This document shows, piece by piece, positions 1 to 9,248 of a DNA stretch of 64,000 bases. The notes under the pieces are model-generated. The model made no database searches. It saw only the letters and a program-made list of their open reading frames with translations, and was not told the origin of the DNA. This DNA comes from Aeromonas veronii (GTDB lineage Bacteria > Pseudomonadota > Gammaproteobacteria > Enterobacterales > Aeromonadaceae): assembly GCF_040215105.1 (NCBI RefSeq), contig NZ_CP157875.1:593501-657500 (forward strand). Reading direction: 5' to 3'. Both the position numbers and the translations under genes were made by a program. Position 1 is the stretch's first letter. Every line of letters starts with the position of its first letter.

Positions 1-182
1 CCAAGTGGCCCGGCGACAGCTGGGTGGAAGGGGACGAGGAGCTGGCCGGTCAGACCTGGTACTGGCGCTATCGCGGCGTCGCCACCAGCGATGCCAACTT
101 CAAGGCGCTGGACATGGAGGTGCGCACCGCGCCCAGGGCCGAGAGCCCGGTGGCCACGATCAGGACCTATATCAGCCGATGA
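1..182 (+). CDS. gspI: Type II secretion minor pseudopilin GspI/ExeI, 3' end only
   Basis: This is the C-terminal 59 codons of a gene that begins before the window. The visible protein runs from [10 protein letters not shown] to RTYISR and ends at TGA 180-182. The Trp-rich segment followed by a short basic tail fits the C-terminus of GspI, the minor pseudopilin that forms the pseudopilus tip with GspJ and GspK. The identification rests mainly on its position directly before gspJ-K-L-M-N, because the diagnostic N-terminal prepilin peptide lies outside the window. An ATG at 179 overlaps the stop codon. Confidence 0.8.
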   Translation, partial: KWPGDSWVEGDEELAGQTWYWRYRGVATSDANFKALDMEVRTAPRAESPVATIRTYISR

Positions 183-286
183 GCGGGACTCAACGAATCC
201 AGAGGAGCCCGAGCCAGGATCGGCGAAGGACGTCCCTTGTGACCCACCCCCGCCATGGCGGTGTCACCCGGCGGGAGGCGTCGACG

Positions 287-934
287 GTGCCATCGGCCAG
301 ACGGTGCCGCGCTGTTTTGAGGGCGCGCGGCTTCACCTTGCTGGAGATGCTGGTGGCCATCGCCATCTTCGCCACGCTGAGCCTTGGCGCCTATCAGGTG
401 CTGCAGGGGGTGCTTACCAGCGACGAGGTGGCGAAGAAAAAAGAGACCCGGCTTGCGGAGCTGCAGCTGGCCTTCAGCCTGCTGGAGCGGGATGTCAGTC
501 AGATGGTGCCCCGCAGCGGGCGCATCGACGGGGAAAACAACAAGGTGCTGCTGGCGGCGTCCCGCTTTGGCCAGCAGAGCGATGACTGGGGCATGGCCTT
601 CATCCACGGCGGCTGGCTCAATCCGGATGGCATACTGCCACGCTCCGGTTTGCAACGGGTGGGCTGGCGTCTCAAGGATCAGACCCTGGAGCGGCTGAGC
701 TACCTCTACCCGGATCCCGTGATAGGCACCGAGCCGCGCATCCAGCCCGTGCTCAAGGGGGTGACGGCGCTGCGCCTCTACTTCTACGACAAGGGGATGT
801 GGAAGGAGGAGTGGACCCAGCGAGACCTGCTGCCCCATGGGCTGGCGGTGGAGCTGGATCTGGAGGATTACGGCACCATTCGCAGACAGTTCCTCATCGG
901 AGCCGGTGGTCAGAGGGCTGAGAATGGCAACTAA
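287..934 (+). CDS. gspJ: Type II secretion minor pseudopilin GspJ/ExeJ
   Basis: This is a minor pseudopilin of the T2SS pseudopilus tip, processed and N-methylated by the prepilin peptidase. A type IV prepilin signature, [17 protein letters not shown], has the conserved Glu at +5 and a hydrophobic helix. The start is uncertain. GTG 287 is preceded by GGGAGG (273-278) at good spacing and gives 215 aa with a 15-residue leader, close to family length. ATG 179 overlaps the gspI stop and would add 36 residues of unusual basic leader. TTG 317 would give a five-residue leader. The reading frame overlaps the start of gspK by 11 bases. The partners are the flanking exe genes. Confidence 0.9.
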   Translation: MPSARRCRAVLRARGFTLLEMLVAIAIFATLSLGAYQVLQGVLTSDEVAKKKETRLAELQLAFSLLERDVSQMVPRSGRIDGENNKVLLAASRFGQQSDDWGMAFIHGGWLNPDGILPRSGLQRVGWRLKDQTLERLSYLYPDPVIGTEPRIQPVLKGVTALRLYFYDKGMWKEEWTQRDLLPHGLAVELDLEDYGTIRRQFLIGAGGQRAENGN

Positions 935-1934
935 GCGTCGCGCTTCGCCCACTCGCCAGGGGGGCATGGCCCTGCTGGTGGTGCTGCTTATCCTGTCGGT
1001 GATGGTGATCATCGCCAGCAACATGAGCGGCCGCTTGCAGCTGGAATTGCGTCGCACCAGCAACCTCACCATCGGCAAGCAGGCCTGGTGGTACGCCATG
1101 TCGGCGGAGGCCCTGGTGATCAAGGTGCTCAACCAGGACTTCAAGGACGATCCCGATGTGGTGAACCTGGGGCAGAACTGGGCGCGTGAGGACGGGGTCT
1201 TCCCGGTGGATGATGGCACCCTAGCCGGCCGGGTACGGGATCTGCAGTCCTGCTTCAACCTCAACAGCCTGAGTGTGGCGAAGAAAGAGGGTGAAGACGG
1301 GGACAACCTGGAGTCTCAGCCCTATGCGGTGAAGGCGTTCCGCGCCCTGCTGGAGGCGCTGGAGGTCGAGGAATATGAGGCGGTGCAGCTGACCGATGCC
1401 ATCCGGGACTGGACCGACAAGGATACCCAGCTGGTGTCGAGCTACGGGGCCGAAGATGCCTACTACGAGGGGCTCCAGCCCCCTTATCTGGTGGCCAACC
1501 AGTGGATGCTGGGCACGGATGAGTTGCGGGCGGTGCGGGGCATGACGGGGGCGCTCTATGCAAGGCTGGCCCCCTATGTCTGCACCCTGCCCAACGACAA
1601 GCTGGTGGTGAACATCAACACCATCAAGCCCGAGCGGGCGGCCCTGCTGGTGGGCCTCTATCAGGGCAAGATTGGGCTGGACGATGCCAAGCAGGTGTTG
1701 ACCAGCCGACCCAAGAAGGGCTGGAAAGAGAAGAAGGCCATGACGGATCAGTTGCCGGTGCAGCCGGGTGCCGTCAGCGGTCTCGACGCTGCCCTGGACA
1801 TCAAGAGCAGCTACTTCGAAGCCAGCCTGCTGGCCGAGGTGGGGGACGCGCGGGCCCGGCTCAAGACGGTGTTCCAGCGCGGCAAGGACAACAAGCTGGT
1901 CATGTTGCGACGTCTGAGCGACGGCGCAGAATAA
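924..1934 (+). CDS. gspK: Type II secretion minor pseudopilin GspK/ExeK
   Basis: This is the large minor pseudopilin that caps the T2SS pseudopilus with GspI and GspJ. The leader [14 protein letters not shown] is followed by [20 protein letters not shown]. As is typical of GspK, the residue at +5 is not Glu. The 336-aa length fits the family, with a large inserted alpha domain containing the [14 protein letters not shown] and [12 protein letters not shown] segments. The ATG at 924 was chosen because it follows an AGAGGG motif and gives a normal prepilin leader; the frame stays open further upstream only inside gspJ. The 11-base overlap with gspJ suggests translational coupling. Confidence 0.95.
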   Translation: MATKRRASPTRQGGMALLVVLLILSVMVIIASNMSGRLQLELRRTSNLTIGKQAWWYAMSAEALVIKVLNQDFKDDPDVVNLGQNWAREDGVFPVDDGTLAGRVRDLQSCFNLNSLSVAKKEGEDGDNLESQPYAVKAFRALLEALEVEEYEAVQLTDAIRDWTDKDTQLVSSYGAEDAYYEGLQPPYLVANQWMLGTDELRAVRGMTGALYARLAPYVCTLPNDKLVVNINTIKPERAALLVGLYQGKIGLDDAKQVLTSRPKKGWKEKKAMTDQLPVQPGAVSGLDAALDIKSSYFEASLLAEVGDARARLKTVFQRGKDNKLVMLRRLSDGAE

Positions 1935-1935
1935 C

Positions 1936-1968
1936 CGGGACGGGCGACCACTGGCGTCGTCCGTCCCG
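1936..1968 (+). other. Inverted repeat between gspK and gspL
   Basis: A GC-rich stem-loop begins two bases after the gspK stop: CGGGACG at 1936-1942 pairs with CGTCCCG at 1962-1968, and inner GCGAC/GTCGT segments extend the stem. No T-run follows, so it is not a clear intrinsic terminator. It sits in the only sizeable gap (111 bp) of this otherwise overlapping gene series and could stabilise or attenuate the message. The function is inferred. Confidence 0.5.
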
Positions 1969-2045
1969 ACCCCGTATCGATACCGCAGCCCAGGCTGCGT
2001 TCCCGCCCATCGACGACGATGGCGGGCATGGCAGGAGAACGATTA

Positions 2046-3230
2046 GTGAGCGAGAGTCTGGTCATCCGTCTGGGGACCAATGCGCAGCAGCCGGTACACT
2101 GGCTGGTGTGGTCGACACAGGAGCAGGAGATCATTGCCTCCGGCACCCTGGCCTCGGCCCATGCCCTCGGCGAGTTGCAGGAGCGTGCCGGTGGCCGCCC
2201 CGTGGTAACCCTGGTGCCCGGCAGCGATCTCATCTTCCGGCGGGTCAGCCTGCCGGGCAAATACAACCGCCAGAGTGCGGCGGCGCTGCCCTATCTGCTG
2301 GAGGAACAGATCGCCTCCGATGTGGACGCCCTGCACCTGGTGGTGCTCGGCCATCAGGGCAACGAGGTGGATCTGATGGCGGTGGACAAGGCCAAGATGC
2401 AGGCCTGGCTCGGCTGGCTGCAACAGGCAGGACTCAAGACCCTGCAACTGCTGCCGGACGTGCTGACCCTGCCGCTGGCCACCGAGGGCTGGTCCGCCCT
2501 GCAACTGGGGGAGGAGTGGCTGCTGCGCCAGGGGTCTCGTCAGGGCATAGTGGCGGAGGAGCCCCTGTTGGCCATGTTGCTGGCCACCCAGGCTGAGCCC
2601 GTGACCATCCACAGCCACACGCCGCCACCGGCCATGGCCGGTTCCAACTGGCTGCCGGCGGATCCCGAACTGCCCATGCTGCTGCTGGCCAAGGGGGCCC
2701 TTGGCTGCCAGGCGAACCTGCTGCAGGGGAAGTACCGTCCCCAGACCGAATACGCCCGTCACTGGTTGCAGTGGCGCAAGGTGGCCGTGGTGGCCGGTTT
2801 GCTGCTGCTGGTGGCCCTGACCCAGCGTGGCGTACACCTGTATCAGCTGGCGGAGCAGGACAAGGCGCTCAAGGCCGAGATCCGGCAGGTCTATACCCGG
2901 ATCTTCCCGGGGGAGAGCCGGATCGTCAACGTGCGCAGCCAGATGACCCAGCACCTCAAGCTGCTGGGACAGGCGCCCCAGGACGGGGTCCTGCTGCTGT
3001 TGACCGAGCTGGCCCCGGTGTTTGCCGAGGTGCCCGGTCTCAAGCCCGAAGTCATGCGTTTCGATGCGGCCAGGGGCGAGCTCAGGCTGCAGGTCACCGC
3101 ACCCGGTTTCACCGAGATAGAGCGTTTTCGCGAGCTGGCGGGCAAGCGCTTCGAGGTGCAGCAGGGAGAGGTGCGCAGCACCGAAGGCAAGGTCGAAGGG
3201 GCACTGGTGCTCAAGGGTAAATCATCATGA
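2046..3230 (+). CDS. gspL: Type II secretion inner-membrane protein GspL/ExeL
   Basis: GspL is the bitopic inner-membrane protein that links the GspE ATPase in the cytoplasm to GspM in the membrane. The first part (about residues 1-230) is the actin-like cytoplasmic domain. A transmembrane helix, [17 protein letters not shown], lies near residue 250, and a ferredoxin-like periplasmic domain follows. The GTG at 2046 is preferred because AGGAGAA (2032-2038) sits seven bases upstream. This gives 394 aa, a normal length; ATGs at 2019 and 2028 have no clear ribosome binding site. The stop overlaps the gspM start (ATGA). Confidence 0.95.
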   Translation: MSESLVIRLGTNAQQPVHWLVWSTQEQEIIASGTLASAHALGELQERAGGRPVVTLVPGSDLIFRRVSLPGKYNRQSAAALPYLLEEQIASDVDALHLVVLGHQGNEVDLMAVDKAKMQAWLGWLQQAGLKTLQLLPDVLTLPLATEGWSALQLGEEWLLRQGSRQGIVAEEPLLAMLLATQAEPVTIHSHTPPPAMAGSNWLPADPELPMLLLAKGALGCQANLLQGKYRPQTEYARHWLQWRKVAVVAGLLLLVALTQRGVHLYQLAEQDKALKAEIRQVYTRIFPGESRIVNVRSQMTQHLKLLGQAPQDGVLLLLTELAPVFAEVPGLKPEVMRFDAARGELRLQVTAPGFTEIERFRELAGKRFEVQQGEVRSTEGKVEGALVLKGKSS

Positions 3231-3718
3231 TGGACAAACTGCAAGGCTGGTGGCGTGGCATCAGCACCCGTGAACAGCGGCTGGTGGCGGTGGGGGGCGG
3301 CATCTTGCTGATCGGGCTCTGTTACTGGGCCATCTGGCAACCCGTGGCCAACCGCATCGCCGAGCGCGAGCGGCAGGTGATCAACCAGCAGCAGACCCTG
3401 GCCTGGCTCAAGGAGAAGGGTCAGGAGGTGCTGGCGATGCAGGGTAGCCAGGGTCGTCAGATAGACACCAGCGGCACCCTGGACGGGGTGGTGAACCGCA
3501 CCGCCTTCAACCAGAAGATCAAGATCGCTCGCCTGCAGCCACAAGGGCAGGAGTTGCAGGTGTGGATCGACACCGTGCCTTTTGACGATCTGCTGCTCTG
3601 GCTCGCGACCCTGTCGGATCAGCACGGGGTCCAGGTGCAGATCATCGAGGTGGCGCGGGAGAATCTGGCGCCGGGTCTGGTCAAGGTGAGACGTTTACAG
3701 TTGAGTCGTCCCGAATGA
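3227..3718 (+). CDS. gspM: Type II secretion inner-membrane protein GspM/ExeM
   Basis: GspM is the partner of GspL in the inner-membrane platform of the T2SS. It is 163 aa, with a short cytoplasmic N-terminus ([17 protein letters not shown]), one transmembrane helix ([19 protein letters not shown]), a coiled-coil-like stretch ([21 protein letters not shown]) and a small ferredoxin-like periplasmic domain. The ATG at 3227 overlaps the gspL TGA, and a second ATG follows at once at 3230. The gene order L-M-N is that of Aeromonas exe and other gsp operons. Confidence 0.95.
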   Translation: MMDKLQGWWRGISTREQRLVAVGGGILLIGLCYWAIWQPVANRIAERERQVINQQQTLAWLKEKGQEVLAMQGSQGRQIDTSGTLDGVVNRTAFNQKIKIARLQPQGQELQVWIDTVPFDDLLLWLATLSDQHGVQVQIIEVARENLAPGLVKVRRLQLSRPE

Positions 3719-4473
3719 AGCATAGAGTTCTAATCCCAGTCATTTTTTTGGTGACTTATCTCGTCTTTTTACTGGTGCAACTGCCCGCTACCCTGGTGGT
3801 CCGTTACCTGCCTCTGCCCGCCAACCTGGTGCGGCTGGAGGGGGTGAGCGGCACCCTCTGGAGCGGCCAGATAGCCAGGCTGCAATACGCCAGTGAATCC
3901 CTGACCCAGTTGCGCTGGGACCTCAACGGCTGGTCCTTGTTGCGATTCGCCCCCGAGGTTTCGGTGCGCTTCGGGGACAGGGCCGGTTTCAACGGTCAGG
4001 GGATCGTCGGCTGGAATGGCGCCGCTTTTGGCCGCGACATAACCCTCAACGCGCCGGCCCCCTGGCTGCTGGAACGGCTGCCCATGCGGCTGCCCTTCCC
4101 GTTGACGGCGGCGGGCCAGTTGCAGCTCAAGGTGGATCAGTTTGCCCAGGGCAACCCCTGGTGCGAACAGCTCTATGGCAATCTCTACTGGTATGGGGCC
4201 GAGGCCGACACCCCGGCGGGCAAGCTGGCGCTGGGGGATCCCGAGGCCAAGCTGACCTGCCTGGATTCGCACTTGGTGGCCGAGCTCAAGCAGGGGTCGG
4301 AGGCGGTCCAGGTGATGGGCAAGCTGGAGCTGCAGGCCAATCGCCAGTACCTGTTCCAGGGCAGTCTCAAGCCGGGGCCTGAGCTGCCGGATCAGATGAA
4401 ACAGGGGCTGCCCTTCCTCGGCCAGCCCGATGGTCAGGGGCGCTTCCCCCTGCGCTACCAGGGCAGGATCTGA
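3715..4473 (+). CDS. gspN: Type II secretion protein GspN/ExeN
   Basis: GspN is an inner-membrane-anchored T2SS accessory protein present only in some systems, including Aeromonas and Klebsiella. It is 252 aa: an N-terminal signal anchor (VLIPVIFLVTYLVFLLVQL) followed by a periplasmic beta-rich domain with the VSGTLWSGQIARL segment typical of the family. The start ATG at 3715 overlaps the gspM stop. It is the last gene of the operon, and a strong hairpin follows 15 bases after its stop. Confidence 0.93.
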   Translation: MKHRVLIPVIFLVTYLVFLLVQLPATLVVRYLPLPANLVRLEGVSGTLWSGQIARLQYASESLTQLRWDLNGWSLLRFAPEVSVRFGDRAGFNGQGIVGWNGAAFGRDITLNAPAPWLLERLPMRLPFPLTAAGQLQLKVDQFAQGNPWCEQLYGNLYWYGAEADTPAGKLALGDPEAKLTCLDSHLVAELKQGSEAVQVMGKLELQANRQYLFQGSLKPGPELPDQMKQGLPFLGQPDGQGRFPLRYQGRI

Positions 4474-4488
4474 CTCTTTGCTCGATGC

Positions 4489-4516
4489 AGAACACCCCGC
4501 CACGGCGGGGTGTTCT
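4489..4516. terminator. Bidirectional terminator hairpin after gspN
   Basis: A perfect 13-bp inverted repeat, AGAACACCCCGCC / GGCGGGGTGTTCT with a two-base centre, lies between the convergent gspN (+) and the luxR-type gene (-). The T-run is weak on both sides, but the position fits a shared transcription end. Confidence 0.75.
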
Positions 4517-4517
4517 G

Positions 4518-5351
4518 TTATGGGGGGGAAGAGGCGTCGGTATCCGGTGTCGGGGTCGTGATCAGGTGATTGAGGAAGTAACCGAACAGCTCCGCCTGTG
4601 AGCCGATGCGCAGCTTGCCGTAGAGGTGCTTGCGGTGATTCTTCACCGTGCCGCTGCCTATCCCGAGCGTGGCGGCGATGGCCTCGGCATCCTGGCCCTG
4701 CAGCAGCAGTTCGGCCACCTGCCGCTCCCGCCGGGTCAGCAGCTCGGCTCCCAGACTCTGCATCCCCTCATCGATCACCTGCCTGAGGCGGGCCCCGTCC
4801 AGCCTGGCACCATCGTCCTTGGTGGCGTCCTGTGCCAGCAAGGGGGCAGCTTGCCGCCAGTGCTGGCGACAGAGGGCATGCAGCAGGGGGAAGAGCTCGT
4901 TCAGCCTGGCCCGCTCCCCGGTACTCAGCGCCCGGCGCTTGGCGAGCCGGCCGAGAAACAGCACCAGGGTGAGATTGGGACGGATGGGCATGATCAGCCC
5001 CACCTCCTCCTGCCAGCCGGTCGCCTCGTAGAAGCGCTGGCGATAGTCGGGATCCAGCGGGCCACGGGTGACCTCGGCCAGGGTCCAGACCCCGGCGCCG
5101 AGCCCGTTTTCCAGTGCCTGCATGAAGGGATCCTGGCCGAAGTGGCCGGCGAGGTAGCGATCGAACAGCAGTGCCCGCTGATGGCTCAGGTTGTCGTAGA
5201 GGTAGACGGGCCGCCTGCCCACCCCGAGCAACAGGGCGCAGTCGAATGCCACCCGCTGCTGGATGAGACGCACCAGGGCGGCCGGAAAGGCCGGGCCATG
5301 AAGGGACTCGACAGTCTGGGTCAGGGCGAGGGTATGGGCGGCGCTGTTCAT
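4518..5351 (-). CDS. LuxR-family transcriptional regulator (orphan)
   Basis: The protein is 277 aa. The N-terminal two thirds are a sensor-like region with no recognised ligand motif, containing DCALLLGVGRRPVYLYDNL and FYEATGWQEEVGLIMPIRP. The C-terminal LuxR/GerE helix-turn-helix starts at LLTRRERQVAELLLQGQD and includes GIGSGTVKNHRKHLYGKL. The N-terminal region does not carry the W/Y/D pattern of acyl-homoserine-lactone receptors, and there is no neighbouring synthase or kinase, so it reads as an orphan regulator. It is divergent from tyrS, and a 16-bp palindrome between them could be its operator. The target is unknown. Confidence 0.85.
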   Translation of the reverse strand: MNSAAHTLALTQTVESLHGPAFPAALVRLIQQRVAFDCALLLGVGRRPVYLYDNLSHQRALLFDRYLAGHFGQDPFMQALENGLGAGVWTLAEVTRGPLDPDYRQRFYEATGWQEEVGLIMPIRPNLTLVLFLGRLAKRRALSTGERARLNELFPLLHALCRQHWRQAAPLLAQDATKDDGARLDGARLRQVIDEGMQSLGAELLTRRERQVAELLLQGQDAEAIAATLGIGSGTVKNHRKHLYGKLRIGSQAELFGYFLNHLITTPTPDTDASSPP

Positions 5352-5417
5352 CTGAGGACGGGATCTCTGCAGGGGCTGGGCCCGATAGGCCCCATGCTAG
5401 CACGGCAGTGATAAAAC

Positions 5418-5433
5418 TGTCCCCAGAGGGACA
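5418..5433. promoter_or_regulatory. 16-bp palindrome between luxR-type gene and tyrS
   Basis: A perfect inverted repeat, TGTCCC-CAGA-GGGACA, lies between the divergent luxR-type gene and tyrS. Its size and symmetry suit a dimeric LuxR-type regulator, but it could equally be a small hairpin in the tyrS leader. No assignment is certain. Confidence 0.4.
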
Positions 5434-5492
5434 TATCCGCGGGAAGGCGGCGGAGGGAGGATAGGGGCTTTTCCTCTGCCGCTGGAGCACCC

Positions 5493-6758
5493 ATGACAGA
5501 CCCCCACCTGCTCGATGATCTGATGGCCCGCGGGCTCATCGCCCAAAATTCCGATCCCGAGGCCCTGGCCGCTCACCTGGCAACGCCGCGCACTCTCTAT
5601 TGCGGCTTCGATCCCACCGCCGGCAGCCTGCACATCGGCCATCTGGTACCGCTCCTGATGCTACGCCGCTTCCAGCTCGCTGGCCACAGGCCGGTGGCCC
5701 TGGTGGGGGGGGCCACCGGCCTCATCGGGGATCCCAGCTTCAAGGCGACCGAGCGCACCCTCAACAGCGGTGAAACCGTGCAGGGCTGGGTCGCCAGTCT
5801 GTCGGCCCAGATAGCCGCTCTGCTGCCGGCCAGTGACGGCTTGGCGGCGCCGCAACTGGTCAACAACGCCGACTGGATGGGGCAGATGTCGGCCCTGGAT
5901 TTCTTGCGGGACGTGGGCAAACACTTCTCCGTCAACGCCATGCTGGCACGGGAGTCGGTACGCCAGCGCCTCGCCCGCCCGGATCAGGGCATCTCCTTCA
6001 CCGAGTTTGCCTACGCCCTGCTGCAATCCCAGGACTTCGCCGTGCTGCACGAGCGGCTCGGCTGCACCCTGCAGATAGGCGGCAACGATCAGTGGGGCAA
6101 CATCACCAGCGGCATGGATCTCACCCGCCGCCTGCACCGGGCCCAGGTGTTTGGCATGACCCTGCCCCTCATCACCAAGGCCGATGGCACCAAGTTCGGC
6201 AAGACGGAAGGGGGGGCCATCTGGCTGGATCCGGCACTTACTTCCCCTTACGCCTTCTACCAGTTCTGGCTCGGCACCGCGGATGAGGATGTGTACCGCT
6301 TCCTGCGCTACTACAGCTTTATGCCGCTCTCAGTCATCGCGGCGCTGGAGGCGGAGGATGCGGGGCGTCAGGGTCGCAAGCGGGCACCCCAGGTGCTGGC
6401 GGACGAACTGACCGCCCTGGTGCACGGTGAGGCCGCGCTCGCGCAGGCGCAGGTCATCAGTGAGCAGCTGTTCAGCGGTCGGGTGGCAGAACTGGGCGAG
6501 GCGCAACTTGCACAACTCGCCGCCGGTGGCCTGCCGACCTCGACCCGGCAGCCCGAGGACGATCTGGTGGCGCTGCTGGTGACGAGTGGACTCGCCGCTT
6601 CCCGGCGGATCGCCCGCGAACTGCTGGCGGCCGGTGCCATCAGCCTCAACGGCCGGCTGGCCGAGGGGGTGGAACTCGCCGAGACCGACTGGCGTTTTGG
6701 CCGCTACCTGCTGCTGCGCCGGGGCAAGAAGCAGTACCACCTGGTACTGCAATCCTGA
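5493..6758 (+). CDS. tyrS: Tyrosyl-tRNA synthetase
   Basis: This class I aminoacyl-tRNA synthetase charges tRNA-Tyr. It is 421 aa, close to the E. coli enzyme in length and sequence. The HIGH motif is at residues 47-50 ([10 protein letters not shown]) and the KMSKS-equivalent KFGKT at 234-238. The tyrosine/adenylate-site segments [11 protein letters not shown] and [11 protein letters not shown] are present, and a C-terminal S4-like RNA-binding domain starts near residue 355. It stands alone. Whether the genome holds a second tyrS cannot be judged from this window. Confidence 0.96.
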   Translation: MTDPHLLDDLMARGLIAQNSDPEALAAHLATPRTLYCGFDPTAGSLHIGHLVPLLMLRRFQLAGHRPVALVGGATGLIGDPSFKATERTLNSGETVQGWVASLSAQIAALLPASDGLAAPQLVNNADWMGQMSALDFLRDVGKHFSVNAMLARESVRQRLARPDQGISFTEFAYALLQSQDFAVLHERLGCTLQIGGNDQWGNITSGMDLTRRLHRAQVFGMTLPLITKADGTKFGKTEGGAIWLDPALTSPYAFYQFWLGTADEDVYRFLRYYSFMPLSVIAALEAEDAGRQGRKRAPQVLADELTALVHGEAALAQAQVISEQLFSGRVAELGEAQLAQLAAGGLPTSTRQPEDDLVALLVTSGLAASRRIARELLAAGAISLNGRLAEGVELAETDWRFGRYLLLRRGKKQYHLVLQS

Positions 6759-6806
6759 TGGTGGGATGCCTCATGTCCGGCTTGCTCGTGGAGCATGTTG
6801 TCTAGG

Positions 6807-7130
6807 GTGTGCGTGACGAGGGCCGGGTAGGCGCGACGCCGGTCAAAGCGTCAGGTGGCTGATTGTTCCGATGATGCCGAGGGTCCGCCGAGTTCGCGGA
6901 TCACGTAGTCGAGGGCGCGTGTGACGAGGGCCGGGTAGGCGCGACACCCGGTCAATGCGTCAGGGGTCTGATTGTTCCGGTGATGCCGAAGGCCCGCCGA
7001 GTTCACGGATCACGTAATCGAGGGCGCGTGTGACGAGGGCCGGGTAGGCGCGACACCGGTCCATGCGTCAGGAGGCTGATTGTTCCGGTGATGCCGAAGG
7101 CCCGCCGAGTTCGCGGATCACGTAGTCGAG
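6807..7130. repeat. Tandem repeats of about 108 bp duplicating the 3' end of the lysR gene
   Basis: Three successive copies of a unit starting at GTGACGAGGGCCGGGTAGGC occur at 6813, 6921 and 7030, with periods of 108 and 109 bp. Each unit, read on the minus strand, holds a TGA, the sequence coding for the lysR C-terminus (LDYVIRELGG) and the bases between. The innermost copy merges into the true end of the LysR gene (stop at 7068-7070). Copies differ by scattered substitutions. The whole tyrS-lysR gap (6759-7067) is occupied by these repeats and no terminator is seen. Confidence 0.85.
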
Positions 7131-8000
7131 GAAGTGGGTGATGAGCGCCGAGTCCGCCCGCCGCTGGGTATAGAGGGCGTAGAAGTGCGCACCCTTGGGC
7201 CGATAGGCGGGCAGCACCTCGCACACAGTGCCTGCCGCCAGATCCTCGGCCACCAGATAGCGGGGCAGGCGGGCGATGCCGAATCCCTGGCACATCGCCA
7301 TCTGGATCGACTTCTTGCTGCTGAAGGCGAGCTCACCCGTCACCTCGAGGGGAATTTCTCGACCCTGGTGGAGCAAGGGCCAGGTGTCGTGGCGGGCATA
7401 ATCCTGGCTGCGGGTGATGAGGCTGTGGCGCAGCAGATCCTGGGGCTGCGTGAGGGGCGGATGCGCGGCCAGGTAGGCCTCGCTCGCGCAGAGCACCAGA
7501 TCGTCAGGGGCGATGGGGCGCGCCAGATAGGGTTCACTGTGCAATATCGTGCTGCGAAAGGCGACGTGCAGGTTGTCCCGCAGCAGATCGGCGACCTCGT
7601 TGGAGAAGTCGGCGATGATCCGCACCTCGGGGTGACTGGCGCGAAACCGTAGCAACACCGGGGCCAGCACCACCTCCCCCCAGAGATCCGGCGCCGTGAT
7701 CCTGAGCTCACCGCAGAGGCTATGGCGACGCCGTTGCAAACCGTCGAGCAGTTCTTCGTGCAGGGCTATCATCTGGTCGGCCTGCTGGCAGGCCAGCTTG
7801 CCTGCATCCGTCAGTTGCACCCGGCGGGTGGTGCGGCTGAGCAGCACGGCCCCCAGATTCTGTTCAAGGTGGCGCAGATCCTTGGAGGCCTTGCTCGGGG
7901 TGATGCCGAGGTGGCTGGCGGCCGCGGCGAAGGAGCCGAAGCGGGCGATGGCGAGCAGCAGCCGCATCAGGTAGAGGGTATCGAGTTTGTGGTTGTCCAT
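7068..8000 (-). CDS. LysR-family transcriptional regulator
   Basis: The protein is 310 aa. An N-terminal winged helix-turn-helix spans about residues 8-66 (FGSFAAAASHLGITPSKASK), and a periplasmic-binding-protein-like effector domain starts at GELRITAPDLWGEVVLAP. It belongs to the subgroup of LysR proteins found beside NAD(P)H-dependent oxidoreductases. It is divergent from the OYE-family gene (115 bp between starts), which makes that gene its likely target; this is inference. Its last 15-20 codons and stop lie inside the first unit of a tandem repeat that extends toward tyrS. Confidence 0.9.
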   Translation of the reverse strand: MDNHKLDTLYLMRLLLAIARFGSFAAAASHLGITPSKASKDLRHLEQNLGAVLLSRTTRRVQLTDAGKLACQQADQMIALHEELLDGLQRRRHSLCGELRITAPDLWGEVVLAPVLLRFRASHPEVRIIADFSNEVADLLRDNLHVAFRSTILHSEPYLARPIAPDDLVLCASEAYLAAHPPLTQPQDLLRHSLITRSQDYARHDTWPLLHQGREIPLEVTGELAFSSKKSIQMAMCQGFGIARLPRYLVAEDLAAGTVCEVLPAYRPKGAHFYALYTQRRADSALITHFLDYVIRELGGPSASPEQSAS

Positions 8001-8115
8001 GGGGTTCTTTATTGCGTCCTGTTGGGAATGAGTGTCTTTCTTTCAGGTCTGATTATGTCTTGTCGGGCTGGGATTATAGTGGCGTCAACGAGGCACAGAT
8101 GCCAGGAGAAAGACC

Positions 8116-9219
8116 ATGATCCCGATGTTGAATGACGAGTTCCACTTTGTGCGGGCCGGGCTGCGGCTCAAGAATCGCGCCGTACTGGCCCCGTTGACCC
8201 ACAACATGAGCGAGGAGAACGGGGATCCCGGCCGGGCCGAGCTCGACTGGCTGGCCCGCTGCGCCGAGGGGGGCTTTGGTCTGCTCATCGGCGCCGCCAC
8301 CCAGGTACAGGCTGGGGGGCGCTGCTGGCCCGGCCAACCGGCCCTGATGACGGATGCCCAGCAATCGGCCTTTGCAAAGCTGACGCAGAGCGCCGAGGAA
8401 AACGGCGCCCTGGCGCTGATCCAGCTTCACCACGGCGGGGTCCGCGCCCAGCCCGAGCTGAACGGCACGGCCCCGGTGGGCCCCGGCGCCATTCCCCCGG
8501 GGGGACGTTATCCGCTCGGAGTATCGGCACTGACGGGGCCGCAGATCCTGCAACTGATCGACGCCTTCGTACTGGCCGCCGAGCGTGCCCATGGCGCCGG
8601 TCTGCACGGCATTGAGCTGCACGCCGCCCACAACTTCCTGCTCTGCAACTTCCTCAATCCCCTGCTGAACCGGCGGGAAGATGGCTGGGGAGGGAGTCTG
8701 GCCGGGCGGGCACGCATGCTGCTGGCCATAGTGCGGGGCATCCGGGAGCGTCTGCCGAGAAGCTTCCTCATCGGGGTGCGGCTCTCGCCGGAGAGCTATG
8801 CCCACATAGAGGGCATCCAGCTCGCCAACCAGCTGGCGCTGGTCGAGTTGCTGGTGGAGGAGGATGTCGACTACCTGCACTTCTCCATGGGGGACAGCTT
8901 CAAGGCGGCGAGCGAGGATCCCGCCGGGGGTTCCCTGCTGGCCGCGGTGCGCGCCGGAGTCGCGGGGCGGGTGCCTCTCATGGTGGCGGGCAAGATCTGG
9001 GATGCCGAGTCCGCCAGGCAGGCCCTGGCGGGCGGGGCGGATCTGGTGGCCATAGGGTCGGCGGCCATCGGCAATCCGGACTGGCCGAAGAGGGTGAACT
9101 GCGATCTTCCCCTGGAGCAACCCCCCTTCGAGACAGCCCGGCTGACGACGTCCGGCTTCACCCCCCGGGCCCAGGATTACCTGCGCAGCTTTCCCGGTCT
9201 GGTCGCCCAAGCCTCTTGA
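8116..9219 (+). CDS. NADH:flavin oxidoreductase, Old Yellow Enzyme family
   Basis: This is a predicted FMN-dependent ene-reductase/NADH oxidase-like TIM barrel of 367 aa. The family pattern is visible: RAVLAPLTHNM near the N-terminus, QLHHGGVRAQPEL, GIELHAAHNFLLCNFLNPLL with the paired His ligands, and NRREDGWGGS. The family usually has Gly-Tyr after the second His; here it is Asn-Phe, so proton donation may differ. The C-terminal phosphate-binding segment GGADLVAIGSAAIGNPDW is present. AGGAGA precedes ATG 8116. It is probably controlled by the divergent LysR protein. The substrate is unknown. Confidence 0.88.
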   Translation: MIPMLNDEFHFVRAGLRLKNRAVLAPLTHNMSEENGDPGRAELDWLARCAEGGFGLLIGAATQVQAGGRCWPGQPALMTDAQQSAFAKLTQSAEENGALALIQLHHGGVRAQPELNGTAPVGPGAIPPGGRYPLGVSALTGPQILQLIDAFVLAAERAHGAGLHGIELHAAHNFLLCNFLNPLLNRREDGWGGSLAGRARMLLAIVRGIRERLPRSFLIGVRLSPESYAHIEGIQLANQLALVELLVEEDVDYLHFSMGDSFKAASEDPAGGSLLAAVRAGVAGRVPLMVAGKIWDAESARQALAGGADLVAIGSAAIGNPDWPKRVNCDLPLEQPPFETARLTTSGFTPRAQDYLRSFPGLVAQAS

Positions 9220-9248
9220 GGTGAAGGCCGGGCGCCCGGCGAGGGAGG

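Noticed and set aside
837-923. N-terminal extension of gspK to 837
   Set aside because: The extension lies inside gspJ and would bury the prepilin leader, which must be at the N-terminus.
167-1306. 379-codon open frame antisense to gspJ/gspK
   Set aside because: Opposite two pseudopilin genes with clear signatures; no motifs of its own.
6807-7130. CRISPR array
   Set aside because: The unit is about 108 bp with no unique spacers; each copy matches a gene end, so it is a tandem duplication.
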